Below are positions 7,073 to 14,591 of a stretch of 19,551 nt of DNA, piece by piece. Made by a program: the position numbers and the translations under genes. Location: assembly GCA_023424785.1 (NCBI GenBank), contig JAFADP010000122.1, positions 1 through 19,551 of the forward strand, in the 5' to 3' direction. How positions within the stretch are numbered: position 1 is the first letter of the stretch; the number at the start of each line of letters is the position of its first letter. The notes beneath the pieces were generated by a model. The model was given only the letters and a program-made list of their open reading frames with translations. It was not told the origin of the DNA and searched no databases. Origin of the DNA: Bacillota bacterium (GTDB taxonomy: Bacteria; Bacillota; Clostridia; Clostridiales; Clostridiaceae).

Positions 7073-8131
7073 ATGAAAAATTTTAAAAGAGTAGTAGTGT
7101 GGGCTATGCTTTCCATTATGCTACAGACTATGGTTCTACTATATTGTGATAAAGTACTTTTTAGACAAACAAGTGATATAGTATTTATAGAAGATGAGGA
7201 AAAGAAAGAAGAAGTAGTAGTAGAAGTTGAAATGCCAAGTGATGCAGAAAATATTAAGTTATCTCCTGATGGTAAATATGTTGTTTATTTATCAAATGGA
7301 GATACACATATGGTAAATACTAAAACTGGCGAAAAATTAACAGGATTTAAAGATGATGAAACAATAGATTTATTATGTTATGATTGGCAAGTAGATAAAA
7401 ATATATTACTTTTAGCAGAAACTAAGGTAAGTGATTCGGGAAGAACTGTTATTAATTTAGCTACATATAATCCAAAGTCTGATACTAAAAGAAATGCTTA
7501 TGAATTATGTTCATATGAAGAAGGTATGACTGTAGAACATATTGTAAACTCTACAAAATCATCAGTAACATATGTACCAGTAAGTAGAGATGGATATAGT
7601 GCAACTATATATAGAATTGATATAAATGAAGATATGACGAAGTTATACAATAGGGTTCCAGCTTTAGGACATATAGAAGCATTTTATGCAAAGGATGCAT
7701 TAATATATGAGGATACAGTTAATGATATTTACTATAAGTATAGTAATAATGAATTAACTCCTATTTCTTTTGAAAATCCAGCAAATACTATTATATTAGG
7801 ATTAACTAATAATGGAGTAATATATGCTGGCATTAAAAATATTGATGGAAAAGTATCTGAAATTATATATGGAGAAGATGAGATTTCTCCATCACAATGG
7901 GAACATATTTCTTTAGAAGAACCAAAAGAGCCAAGTGATATATATGTAACAATAGGCATTAATCAAGGTGAAGTATTAATAAATGATAATCTTAAAGGAA
8001 AAATAACTAATTTATCAACAAATGATGAAATTACTTATGAGGGTAAGTTTATTACAATGAATGATGAAGTTATTTGTAGTTTAAGTAATTCTATATTAAA
8101 AATAAAGTCATTGACTTCTATAGATAAATAA
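7073..8131 (+). CDS. Anchored extracytoplasmic protein of unknown function, beta-propeller-like
   Basis: I do not recognise a named family. The 352-residue product has an N-terminal membrane anchor or uncleaved signal (about residues 7-25). A short acidic linker follows (EDEEKKEEVVVEVEMP), then an extracytoplasmic domain made of repeating short strands. Motifs such as NIKLSPDGKYVVYLSNGDTHMVNTKTGEKL and SSVTYVPVSRDGYSATIYRIDI look like blades of a WD40/TolB-type beta-propeller; this is an inference from pattern only. No catalytic residues were recognised. Its GGAGAGG ribosome site lies in the 16-base gap after the glycosidase gene, so the two are co-transcribed and probably work on the same surface substrate or in one complex. 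A strong terminator follows. Confidence 0.82.
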   Translation: MKNFKRVVVWAMLSIMLQTMVLLYCDKVLFRQTSDIVFIEDEEKKEEVVVEVEMPSDAENIKLSPDGKYVVYLSNGDTHMVNTKTGEKLTGFKDDETIDLLCYDWQVDKNILLLAETKVSDSGRTVINLATYNPKSDTKRNAYELCSYEEGMTVEHIVNSTKSSVTYVPVSRDGYSATIYRIDINEDMTKLYNRVPALGHIEAFYAKDALIYEDTVNDIYYKYSNNELTPISFENPANTIILGLTNNGVIYAGIKNIDGKVSEIIYGEDEISPSQWEHISLEEPKEPSDIYVTIGINQGEVLINDNLKGKITNLSTNDEITYEGKFITMNDEVICSLSNSILKIKSLTSIDK

Positions 8132-8134
8132 TTT

Positions 8135-8172
8135 TAAAATAGGTTGTCTCAATAGTGAGATGACCTTATTTT
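8135..8172 (+). terminator. Intrinsic terminator of the glycosidase operon
   Basis: AAAATAGGTTGTCTCA (8136-8151) pairs with TGAGATGACCTTATTTT (8156-8172) through two G-T wobbles and one bulged A, with a 4-nt loop. The T-rich right arm runs straight into the trmB promoter. Confidence 0.85.
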
Positions 8173-8184
8173 ATGATATAATAG
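8169..8184 (+). promoter_or_regulatory. trmB-argS promoter (extended -10)
   Basis: TTTTATGATATAATAG contains a consensus TATAAT (8177-8182) preceded by the TGN extended -10 element. There is no good -35. The same 16 bases recur at 14509-14524 and 17433-17448. Confidence 0.78.
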
Positions 8185-8209
8185 TTTTACTAACTTAAGG
8201 AGGAATATA

Positions 8210-8845
8210 ATGAGACTTAGAAAAAAATGGTGGGCTAGACCAGAATTAGAAGAGAGCTCTATTTTTATAAATAACCCAAGAGAGCTTAAAGGAAGATGGA
8301 AAGAAGAGTTTGGAAATAACAATCCTATACATCTAGAGCTTGGATGTGGTAGAGGCGGATTTATGGTACAAAAGGCTGGTCAATATCCAGATATAAATCA
8401 TATATCTGTTGATTTAAAAGATGAGGTACTAATATATACTAAGAGAAACTTTGAGGAAGCAGAATTAAAAAATGTTAGATTAGTTGCTTTAAATATTTCT
8501 TTTATAGCAGAGTTATTTGAAGAAAATGAAATAGAAAAGATTTATATAAACTTCTGTAATCCTTGGCCAAAAGATAGACATAATAAGAGAAGATTAACTC
8601 ATACAAAGTTTTTAACAGAATATAAGAAGTTTTTAAAGCCAGGTTCAGAAATATGGTTTAAGACAGATGATACGGATCTTTTTAATGACTCACAAGAATA
8701 TTTTAAAGAATGTGGTTTTGATATAGAATATATAACTTATGATTTACATAATTCAGATTTTACAGAAAATATTATTACTGAATATGAAAGAAAATTTACT
8801 AACTTAGGTATGAAAATAATGTTCTTAAGAGCAAGATTAAAATAA
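8210..8845 (+). CDS. trmB: tRNA (guanine-N7-)-methyltransferase
   Basis: Transfers a methyl group from S-adenosylmethionine to N7 of G46 in the tRNA variable loop. The 211-residue length fits the bacterial enzyme. The SAM-binding motif IHLELGCGRGGFM lies at about residues 41-53, followed by the acidic motif ISVDLKDEVL (about 64-73). The family hallmark INFCNPWPKDRHNKRRLTH is at about 112-131; it is the TrmB NxxDPWPK-type signature, here with FCN where many homologues have FSD. The C-terminal tail ...TEYERKF is also typical. The ATG at 8210 has AAGGAGG eight bases upstream. It starts an operon with argS, 38 bases downstream, so both gene products act on tRNA. Confidence 0.97.
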   Translation: MRLRKKWWARPELEESSIFINNPRELKGRWKEEFGNNNPIHLELGCGRGGFMVQKAGQYPDINHISVDLKDEVLIYTKRNFEEAELKNVRLVALNISFIAELFEENEIEKIYINFCNPWPKDRHNKRRLTHTKFLTEYKKFLKPGSEIWFKTDDTDLFNDSQEYFKECGFDIEYITYDLHNSDFTENIITEYERKFTNLGMKIMFLRARLK

Positions 8846-8883
8846 AAGGTTTTATTATTATAAATTATTTTTAGGAGGATCAA

Positions 8884-10572
8884 ATGGATTATAAAAAGAA
8901 AATTGCAGAATTAATAAAAACTAAAGTGGATTTAGATGTAGAAAAAATACAACAATTAATAGAAATTCCACCAAGACCAGAAATGGGAGACTATGCGTTT
9001 CCATGTTTTCAATTAGCAAAGGTTATGAGAAAAGCTCCAAATATGATTGCAGAGGACTTAAAGAACGAATTAGATAAAGATGGTTTTGAAAAAATAGAGA
9101 ACTTAGGACCATATGTAAACTTCTTTGTAGATAAGAGCGTATTTTCTAAAAATACTATAGAAAAGATTCTTCAAGAAGGAGATGATTATGGTAAATCTAA
9201 TGTAGGAGAAGGAAAAACTGTATGTGTTGAATATTCTTCACCTAACATAGCTAAGCCATTCCACGTAGGACATTTATTTACTACTGCTATAGGTAATGCT
9301 TTATATAAAATGTTTAAAGCAGAAGGATATAATACAGTAGGAATTAATCACTTAGGTGATTGGGGTACTCAGTTTGGTAAGTTAATATCTGCTTATAAGA
9401 GATGGGTAGATGAAGAAGCATTAAATGCTAATCCAATAGATGAGCTTTTAAGAATATATGTAAAATTCCATAAAGAAGCAGAAAAAGATCCATCACTAGA
9501 AGATGAAGGAAGAGCATATTTTAAAGCACTTGAATCTGGAGATGAAGAAGCTCAAGCTTTATGGAAGAGATTTAGAGATTTAAGTTTAAAAGAATTTGAA
9601 AGAGTTTATGATATTTTAGGAGTAAAATTTGATTCTTTAGCTGGAGAAGCTTTCTATAATGATAAAATGGATGTTGTTATAGATATGTTAAAAGAAAAGA
9701 ATTTACTTGTTGAAAGTAATGGAGCTCAAGTTGTTATGCTTGAAGATTACAATATGCCACCTTGTATAATATTAAAGGGGGATGGAGCTTCTATATATGC
9801 AACAAGAGATTTAGCAGCAGCTATATATAGAAAGAAAACATATGATTTCTACAAGAGCATTTACGTAGTTGGTACTCCACAAGCGTTACACTTTAAACAA
9901 GTATTTAAAGTATTAGAATTAGCAGGTAATGAATGGGCTAAAGATTGTGTTCATGTAGGTTTTGGATTAGTTAAATTTGCAGATAGAAAGTTATCAACAA
10001 GAAATGGTGAAGTAGTATTATTAGATGACTTATTAAGAGAATCTATGGCAAAAACTTACGAATTAATTAAAAACAATGATAGCATAGAAGATAAGGATGA
10101 AGTTGCTAAGAAAGTTGGTGTAGGTGCAGTAGTATTTACATACTTAAAGAACTCAAGAGAAAAAGATATAGTATTTGATTGGAATGAAATTCTTTCATCA
10201 GAAGGAGAAACAGGTCCTTATGTACAATATGCATATGCTAGAGCTAAGAGCATATTAAGAAGAGCAGAAAATGTAAATGGTGAAGTAGATTATAGCAAAA
10301 TCAATTCTAAGGAAGAGTTTGAATTAGTAAAAACTTTAGAAATATTTAATAAGCAAATATTACTAGCATTAGATAAATTAGAACCATCTATATTAACAAG
10401 ATATGTAGTAGATGTAGCTAAAGCATTTAATAAGTTCTATAATGCTCATTCAGTATTAAACTTAGAAGATGAATCATTAAAAGTAACAAGATTAAAATTA
10501 GTTGAGGCAAGTAGCCAAGTTATTAAAAATGCTCTTGCTTTACTTGGAATAGACGTAGTTGAAAAAATGTAG
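8884..10572 (+). CDS. argS: Arginyl-tRNA synthetase
   Basis: Class I aminoacyl-tRNA synthetase that charges tRNA-Arg; it uses the tRNA itself to activate arginine. At 562 residues the length is normal. The N-terminal Add1 domain (residues 1-100) is followed by the HIGH-type ATP motif SPNIAKPFHVGH (about residues 121-132) in the Rossmann fold. The KMSKS loop is degenerate (KLSTRNGEV, about residues 371-379), close to the usual clostridial form. The DALR anticodon-binding domain begins near GPYVQYAYARAKSI (about residue 447) and runs to the end. The ATG at 8884 has TTAGGAGGA just upstream. No T-box leader fits in the 38-base gap after trmB, so its expression should follow the trmB promoter. A terminator follows at 10586. 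Confidence 0.98.
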   Translation: MDYKKKIAELIKTKVDLDVEKIQQLIEIPPRPEMGDYAFPCFQLAKVMRKAPNMIAEDLKNELDKDGFEKIENLGPYVNFFVDKSVFSKNTIEKILQEGDDYGKSNVGEGKTVCVEYSSPNIAKPFHVGHLFTTAIGNALYKMFKAEGYNTVGINHLGDWGTQFGKLISAYKRWVDEEALNANPIDELLRIYVKFHKEAEKDPSLEDEGRAYFKALESGDEEAQALWKRFRDLSLKEFERVYDILGVKFDSLAGEAFYNDKMDVVIDMLKEKNLLVESNGAQVVMLEDYNMPPCIILKGDGASIYATRDLAAAIYRKKTYDFYKSIYVVGTPQALHFKQVFKVLELAGNEWAKDCVHVGFGLVKFADRKLSTRNGEVVLLDDLLRESMAKTYELIKNNDSIEDKDEVAKKVGVGAVVFTYLKNSREKDIVFDWNEILSSEGETGPYVQYAYARAKSILRRAENVNGEVDYSKINSKEEFELVKTLEIFNKQILLALDKLEPSILTRYVVDVAKAFNKFYNAHSVLNLEDESLKVTRLKLVEASSQVIKNALALLGIDVVEKM

Positions 10573-10585
10573 TAATGTTAAGAAG

Positions 10586-10620
10586 ATGAATAATGGACTA
10601 TAAGTTCATTATTCATTTTT
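10586..10620 (+). terminator. Intrinsic terminator of argS, ahead of the AI-2E-type gene
   Basis: ATGAATAATGGAC (10586-10598) pairs with GTTCATTATTCAT (10604-10616), 13 bp with one G-T wobble, around the loop TATAA. Four more T follow. The first in-frame ATG of the downstream open frame (10593) lies inside the left arm, which argues against that ATG as the start. Confidence 0.83.
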
Positions 10621-10632
10621 ATAATATAAAAA

Positions 10633-10641
10633 AGGAGGGGG
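10633..10641 (+). promoter_or_regulatory. Very strong Shine-Dalgarno site pointing to an ATT start codon
   Basis: The segment AGGAGGGGG at 10633-10641 is ideally placed about eight bases before an in-frame ATT at 10647. No ATG, GTG or TTG occurs in frame between this site and conserved coding sequence. Confidence 0.65.
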
Positions 10642-10646
10642 TAAGT

Positions 10647-11801
10647 ATTTTTAATAAAAATATTAAGTATAAAGATATTATAATACTAGGAATTATAGTA
10701 CTTGTTGGATATACGTTAATTGATAATTATAAGGTTTTCTTTGATTTTATAAGAGAATTTTTATCAATAATATCACCATTTATATATGCATTAGTATTTG
10801 CATATTGCTTAAATCCAATTATGAGCTTATTTGAAAATAAGTTAAAGTTTAAAAGAAGTATTTCTATATTAGCTACATATACTATAATAATAGGGATAAT
10901 AATAATATGTGGAGTATTCTTAGTGCCTACTATTGTTAATAGTATTGGTTCGGTTATAGAAGAAGTACCTACATATGTTGAAAAACTACAAGGATGGGTA
11001 AGTGAATTTTATTCAATGCCTAAAGTGAGTGACTTTATTAATGATGCAGGTCTTTCAACATATATGTCTATTTTACCTAGCAGTATAGGTAATATAGCAA
11101 GTGGGATTTTAGAAGCAGGATTAGCTTCAATATTTAGCATAGCATCTAACTTAATAAAAATAATTTTTGGTATTTTAGTATCTATATATGTTTTAGTAGA
11201 TAAGGAAAGATTTATACATCAGGGTAAGTTACTAAGCTTTATGATATTAAAAAAAGATAAAGGAAGAAGATTTGTAAATATAGTTAAGGTTTATCATAAA
11301 ATGATAGGGATGTATATTGGAGCAAAAGCTATAGATTCTATAATTATAGGATTGTTAGCATTTTTAGGTTTATTAGTATTAGGTGCTCCATATCCATATT
11401 TAATAGCAATTATAGTAGCTATTACAAATATGATTCCTTATTTTGGTCCTCTAGTAGGTGAAGTTATAGGAGTATTCTTTGGTATTTTTGTATCTCCAGC
11501 TATGGCTATAGTTATATTTTTATTTTTATTAATTCTTCAACAATTTGATGCATGGTATTTAGATCCTAAATTAGTAGGTAATAAGGTTGGAGTAAGACCT
11601 TTTATAATAATTTTAGGAGTAATTATAGGTGGAGGATTCTTTGGGGCAGTGGGTATGTTATTGGCATCGCCAACAGTTGCAACATTAAATATAATATATA
11701 CTAGTTATATGGATAAGTATCTGAAGAATCATGAATATATAAAAGAAGAGGTATATTCTAAATATAATAGTGAAAAAAAGAAAGAAGCAGGTCAGAAATA
11801 G
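10647..11801 (+). CDS. AI-2E/PerM-family membrane transporter, probable ATT start
   Basis: Polytopic membrane protein of the AI-2E transporter (PerM/YdiK) superfamily, whose members export small molecules or Na+; the substrate here is not predictable. From ATT 10647 it has 384 residues and about seven or eight membrane segments. The family hallmark is in the C-terminal half: ITNMIPYFGPLVGEVIGV, then WYLDPKLVGNKVGVRPFI and GGGFFGAVGMLLASP. The open frame reaches back to ATG 10593, but that codon lies in the argS terminator hairpin and has only a weak AGAAG upstream. A perfect ribosome site at 10633-10641 instead points to ATT 10647, giving the N-terminus FNKNIKYKDIIILG after the initiator, which looks like homologues. 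No clear promoter lies between argS and this gene, so it may depend on terminator read-through. The family is certain and the start codon is unusual. Confidence 0.88.
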   Translation: MFNKNIKYKDIIILGIIVLVGYTLIDNYKVFFDFIREFLSIISPFIYALVFAYCLNPIMSLFENKLKFKRSISILATYTIIIGIIIICGVFLVPTIVNSIGSVIEEVPTYVEKLQGWVSEFYSMPKVSDFINDAGLSTYMSILPSSIGNIASGILEAGLASIFSIASNLIKIIFGILVSIYVLVDKERFIHQGKLLSFMILKKDKGRRFVNIVKVYHKMIGMYIGAKAIDSIIIGLLAFLGLLVLGAPYPYLIAIIVAITNMIPYFGPLVGEVIGVFFGIFVSPAMAIVIFLFLLILQQFDAWYLDPKLVGNKVGVRPFIIILGVIIGGGFFGAVGMLLASPTVATLNIIYTSYMDKYLKNHEYIKEEVYSKYNSEKKKEAGQK

Positions 11802-11838
11802 AATAATGTATTAAGATGATAGCTTATTTTAATGATAA

Positions 11839-11867
11839 TTTGCATATTATAAAATTCAATGTATAAT
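11839..11867 (+). promoter_or_regulatory. Promoter of the RNase H-like gene
   Basis: TATAAT (11862-11867) follows TTTGCA (11839-11844) by 17 bases (or TTGCAT by 16). It lies about 40 bases before the likely GTG start at 11908. The preceding AI-2E-type gene has only a weak possible hairpin (about 11809-11832, no T-tract). Confidence 0.65.
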
Positions 11868-11907
11868 AAGTATAGAATTACAAATTACATTGGGAAAGAG
11901 TGGTACT

Positions 11908-12714
11908 GTGATAATAAGAGAAAATACTATAAAAATTAAAGATATAGAGAGTAAATTTAGGCTTCACAAAGAAAATATGGATTACTTACCAGAAGAATTA
12001 GTATTTTTTGATTTAGAACATTATGTATATAAAAAACCTAAATGTATAGGTGTATTTGGTGCAAGTGAATTTGATGTAAAAAGTGCTACTCTTAGGGTTA
12101 CTCAATATATGATTGAAAATAGATATGAAATCATAGATATATTACATCTTGCAAAAAATTATTTCATTGATATGGAATCAAGAGGTAAAAAAGCGATAGT
12201 AACATTTTCTGGGAATAATGACTTTACTGTTATAAATTATCTTTTTAAGAAGTATTCTGTAAAATATGATTTTAATGAAAAATTTGATTCTATTGATTTA
12301 CAAAAAGAGTATGAGTCTATATTAGGAAAATCTATAGGATTAAAAAATTTAGAAAAGATATTTGGAATAATAAGAGAAGGAGAAGTTATTAGTGGATCAA
12401 ACTTAGCTAAAACTTTTCATAAAGTTATGAAAGACAAGGATTATATAAAAAGAATGCCTGAGGATAAGGTGGAAAAAATTCTTTTATATAATGAACAAGA
12501 TGTAGTGAATTTATTTCATATATATATGAATTGGAGTATGTATATAAATGAATCTTTAATTGAAGAAAATAAAGAAGAAGTATATATTAAGTCTATTGAA
12601 GAAATAGAAGATATTGAAGCAGAAGACGTGAATGAGAATATTATACTTGATGAAAAAGATTCATTATATGAAAATAGTAATGAAGTAGAAAGTGAAGATA
12701 ATAATTTGACATAA
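11908..12714 (+). CDS. RNase H-like (DEDDy 3'-5' exonuclease-type) domain protein, YprB-like
   Basis: Cytosolic protein of 268 residues with a DEDDy nuclease core. The first motif is VFFDLEHYVY (D35, E37), the second is VTFSGNNDFTVINYL (D105), and the third is YNEQDVVNL (Y194 and D198, the Y-x3-D spacing). These four acids would hold two metal ions, so activity on DNA or RNA ends is plausible. This matches the RNase_H_2/YprB-type domain group, but without the TPR extension of B. subtilis YprB. The C-terminal 45 residues are a highly acidic, probably disordered tail (EEIEDIEAEDVNENI...). The start is uncertain: GTG 11908 has AGAG seven bases upstream, while a TTG at 11890 would add six residues but has no ribosome site. 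It is monocistronic with its own promoter and terminator. The physiological substrate is unknown. Confidence 0.82.
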   Translation: MIIRENTIKIKDIESKFRLHKENMDYLPEELVFFDLEHYVYKKPKCIGVFGASEFDVKSATLRVTQYMIENRYEIIDILHLAKNYFIDMESRGKKAIVTFSGNNDFTVINYLFKKYSVKYDFNEKFDSIDLQKEYESILGKSIGLKNLEKIFGIIREGEVISGSNLAKTFHKVMKDKDYIKRMPEDKVEKILLYNEQDVVNLFHIYMNWSMYINESLIEENKEEVYIKSIEEIEDIEAEDVNENIILDEKDSLYENSNEVESEDNNLT

Positions 12715-12715
12715 T

Positions 12716-12765
12716 AAGCAACTAAAAGGTTAAGATTATAATATTACCTTTTAGTTGCTTTTTTT
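12716..12765. terminator. Convergent terminator of the RNase H-like and ComEC-like genes
   Basis: AAGCAACTAAAAGGT (12716-12730) and ACCTTTTAGTTGCTT (12746-12760) form a perfect 15-bp stem with a 15-nt loop. Five more T follow on the plus strand. On the minus strand the stop codon (12744-12746) overlaps the stem edge and only a weak T-rich stretch follows, so it is stronger for the plus-strand gene. Confidence 0.9.
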
Positions 12766-13604
12766 AATATGTTTTTTCCATCAGAAATAAGAATAATAGA
12801 GCCATCATTATCTGTTCGATAAGTTTTAATTTTATAGGATTTAAGTAAATCTAATACTTCATTATGAGGATGACCGTATTCATTATCTATTCCAACGGTT
12901 ATTATTGCTATATCAGGATTAACAGCATCTAAAAATTCTTTGCAGCTAGATGATGATGAACCGTGATGTCCTAGCTTTAATACATTAGAAGATAAATTAG
13001 AAACATTATTTACAACTTGCTTTTCAACATACTCTTCTGCATCTCCTGTAAATAAAAATGATGTTTTACCAAAGGTAATTTTAATTATAGGAGAGTAATT
13101 ATTTAAGTTATCATCCTTAAAATCTTCTATAGGAGAATATACTTTAACACTTGTATTATTTCCTAAGTTTATAGATGATGTAGTATTATCTAGTATTGTT
13201 ATTTTTAAATTATTATTTTTTAATGTGGAAACAATTTTTTCAAAAGTTTTAGTATTAGTAGTAACTTTAGGTGAATAAAATTTATTAACTTTATAATTAT
13301 TTATTATGGTAGATATATTACCAATATGATCTTCATGAGGATGAGTTGCTATTAAATAATCTATATTTTTTATATTTAGAGAATTAAGATATTTAGTTAA
13401 TTTACTTTTACTATTTTTAGGACCAGAATCTATTAATAAAACTTTATTGTTTACTCTTATTAAAATAGAATCGCCTTGACCAACATCTATATAGTGAACT
13501 TCCATGATATTTGGATCATTATCTATATTATATTTAAATAAATAATTATTTATATTAAGTGCAAAAGTAAAGATTATAAATAAAGATATTAAAGTTTTTT
13601 TCAT
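12744..13604 (-). CDS. Secreted ComEC/Rec2-type metallo-beta-lactamase-fold protein
   Basis: A 286-residue protein with an N-terminal signal or anchor (residues 1-18, MKKTLISLFIIFTFAL) and a metallo-beta-lactamase fold. The start of the fold is VHYIDVGQGDSILIR (36-50), typical of the ComEC C-terminal hydrolase. Metal ligands are all present: THPHEDH (H88, H90, D92, H93), TGDAEEY (D188), LGHHGSSSSS (H213/H214) and GHPHNEV (H245, H247). Stand-alone proteins of this type are common in clostridia and are separate from the ComEC DNA channel, which has many membrane segments. It may be an extracellular nuclease or phosphodiesterase; the substrate is not known. ATG 13604 has AAGGAG seven bases upstream on the minus strand. 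It is a single gene, divergent from plsC. Confidence 0.92.
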   Translation of the reverse strand: MKKTLISLFIIFTFALNINNYLFKYNIDNDPNIMEVHYIDVGQGDSILIRVNNKVLLIDSGPKNSKSKLTKYLNSLNIKNIDYLIATHPHEDHIGNISTIINNYKVNKFYSPKVTTNTKTFEKIVSTLKNNNLKITILDNTTSSINLGNNTSVKVYSPIEDFKDDNLNNYSPIIKITFGKTSFLFTGDAEEYVEKQVVNNVSNLSSNVLKLGHHGSSSSSCKEFLDAVNPDIAIITVGIDNEYGHPHNEVLDLLKSYKIKTYRTDNDGSIILISDGKNILKKATKR

Positions 13605-13661
13605 TATATACTCCTTTATTTATGAATATATCCAAAAAACAGTAAGAATAATCTTTATAAT

Positions 13662-13690
13662 TTGCATGAATTTAATTAAAATACTATAAT
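13662..13690 (+). promoter_or_regulatory. plsC promoter
   Basis: TTGCAT (13662-13667) and TATAAT (13685-13690) are separated by 17 bases, giving a leader of about 25 bases. The minus-strand promoter for the ComEC-like gene must lie in the same 117-base gap, but I see no convincing pair of boxes. Confidence 0.7.
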
Positions 13691-13721
13691 TAAGAAAAAT
13701 ATATAAGGGAGAAGACGTAAA

Positions 13722-14426
13722 ATGATTTTTAAATATTTATATTATGGAATTTATATGGCGTGGATAAGAATAAGAGGAATAAAGTGGTCATATATAAATA
13801 AATTTAAAGGAAATAGAGCATCTTGGGAATATGGACAAAAAGTATTTCTTGATTGGAGTAAAGCAACTATAAAAACTGTTGGAATGGATATAGAAGTTAA
13901 GGGTGATGAAAATATACCTAATGAAACTTGTATATTTATGGGGAATCACCAAAGCATATTAGATATTCCAGTATTAAGAATATCTGTACATAGAAATTTA
14001 GATTTTGTTGCTAAGAAAGAACTTTTAAAGGTTCCTGTTATAGGATATTGGCTAAAACATATAAGAAGTGTTGCAATAGATAGAGATAATGTTAGAGAAG
14101 GAATTAAAGCTATAAATGAAGCAGTAGAAAGTGTTAAAGAAGGATATTCCTTTGTTATATTTCCAGAAGGAACGCGAAGTAAAGATGGAAAAATACATGA
14201 GTTTAAAAAGGGAAGTTCTAAGATTGCTACAAAACCTAAAGTTCCTATAGTGCCTTTTGTTATAAAGGGAACATCAGCATGTTTTGAAGATAATAAGAAG
14301 TTTTTACCAGGAAAAGTTCAAATAATTTTTGGAGAACCAATAGATACAAGAGAATTGTCTAAAGATGACGAAAAAAATATTATGGAAAAGGTTTATAGTG
14401 AAGTATTAAGACTAAATGAAGAATAA
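13722..14426 (+). CDS. plsC: 1-acyl-sn-glycerol-3-phosphate acyltransferase
   Basis: Adds the second acyl chain to lysophosphatidic acid to make phosphatidic acid, at the inner membrane face. The 234-residue length is normal. The catalytic H-x4-D motif is NHQSILDIP (H76, D81). The second block is LLKVPVIGYWLKHIRSVAIDR, and the glycerol-phosphate-binding block is VIFPEGTRSKDG (F147-R152). The fourth block VPIVPFVIKGT (about residues 175-185) is present. A hydrophobic N-terminus probably tethers the protein to the membrane. The ATG at 13722 follows a GGGAGAAG site. It is monocistronic. PlsC paralogues are common in clostridia, so this may be one of several copies; the gene symbol is by family. 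Confidence 0.93.
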   Translation: MIFKYLYYGIYMAWIRIRGIKWSYINKFKGNRASWEYGQKVFLDWSKATIKTVGMDIEVKGDENIPNETCIFMGNHQSILDIPVLRISVHRNLDFVAKKELLKVPVIGYWLKHIRSVAIDRDNVREGIKAINEAVESVKEGYSFVIFPEGTRSKDGKIHEFKKGSSKIATKPKVPIVPFVIKGTSACFEDNKKFLPGKVQIIFGEPIDTRELSKDDEKNIMEKVYSEVLRLNEE

Positions 14427-14494
14427 ATATAAGAATTATTAAATATTTTATAAAATAATATTAAAGCTGCTTTGAAAAATGAAAATTTAAGAGA

Positions 14495-14560
14495 TTGAAA
14501 GTTGCATTTTTTATGATATAATAGTCTATAGGACGATATTTCAAGAAAAAATGCAACTTT
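14495..14560 (+). promoter_or_regulatory. Promoter framed by a 15-bp inverted repeat, ahead of the HPr-kinase-like gene
   Basis: TTGAAA (14495-14500), a 16-base spacer and an extended -10, TGATATAAT (14514-14522), make a strong sigma-A promoter. An exact inverted repeat, AAAGTTGCATTTTTT (14498-14512) and its complement (14546-14560), brackets the -10, with the left arm overlapping the -35. The repeat continues outward (AAAATTTAA against TTAAATTTT) with a 7-base interruption on the left side. In a read-through transcript from plsC it would form a long hairpin; in the DNA it could be two operator sites. Confidence 0.7.
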
Positions 14561-14591
14561 TAAATTTTGAAAATTCATGAGGGGGTTAGAA

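Noticed and set aside
8846..8883. T-box leader controlling argS
   Set aside because: Only 38 bases separate trmB and argS, with no specifier stem, T-box sequence or terminator.
10593..10646. N-terminal extension of the AI-2E-type protein from ATG 10593
   Set aside because: It lies in the argS terminator hairpin, has a poor ribosome site, and would put a perfect Shine-Dalgarno site inside the coding region.
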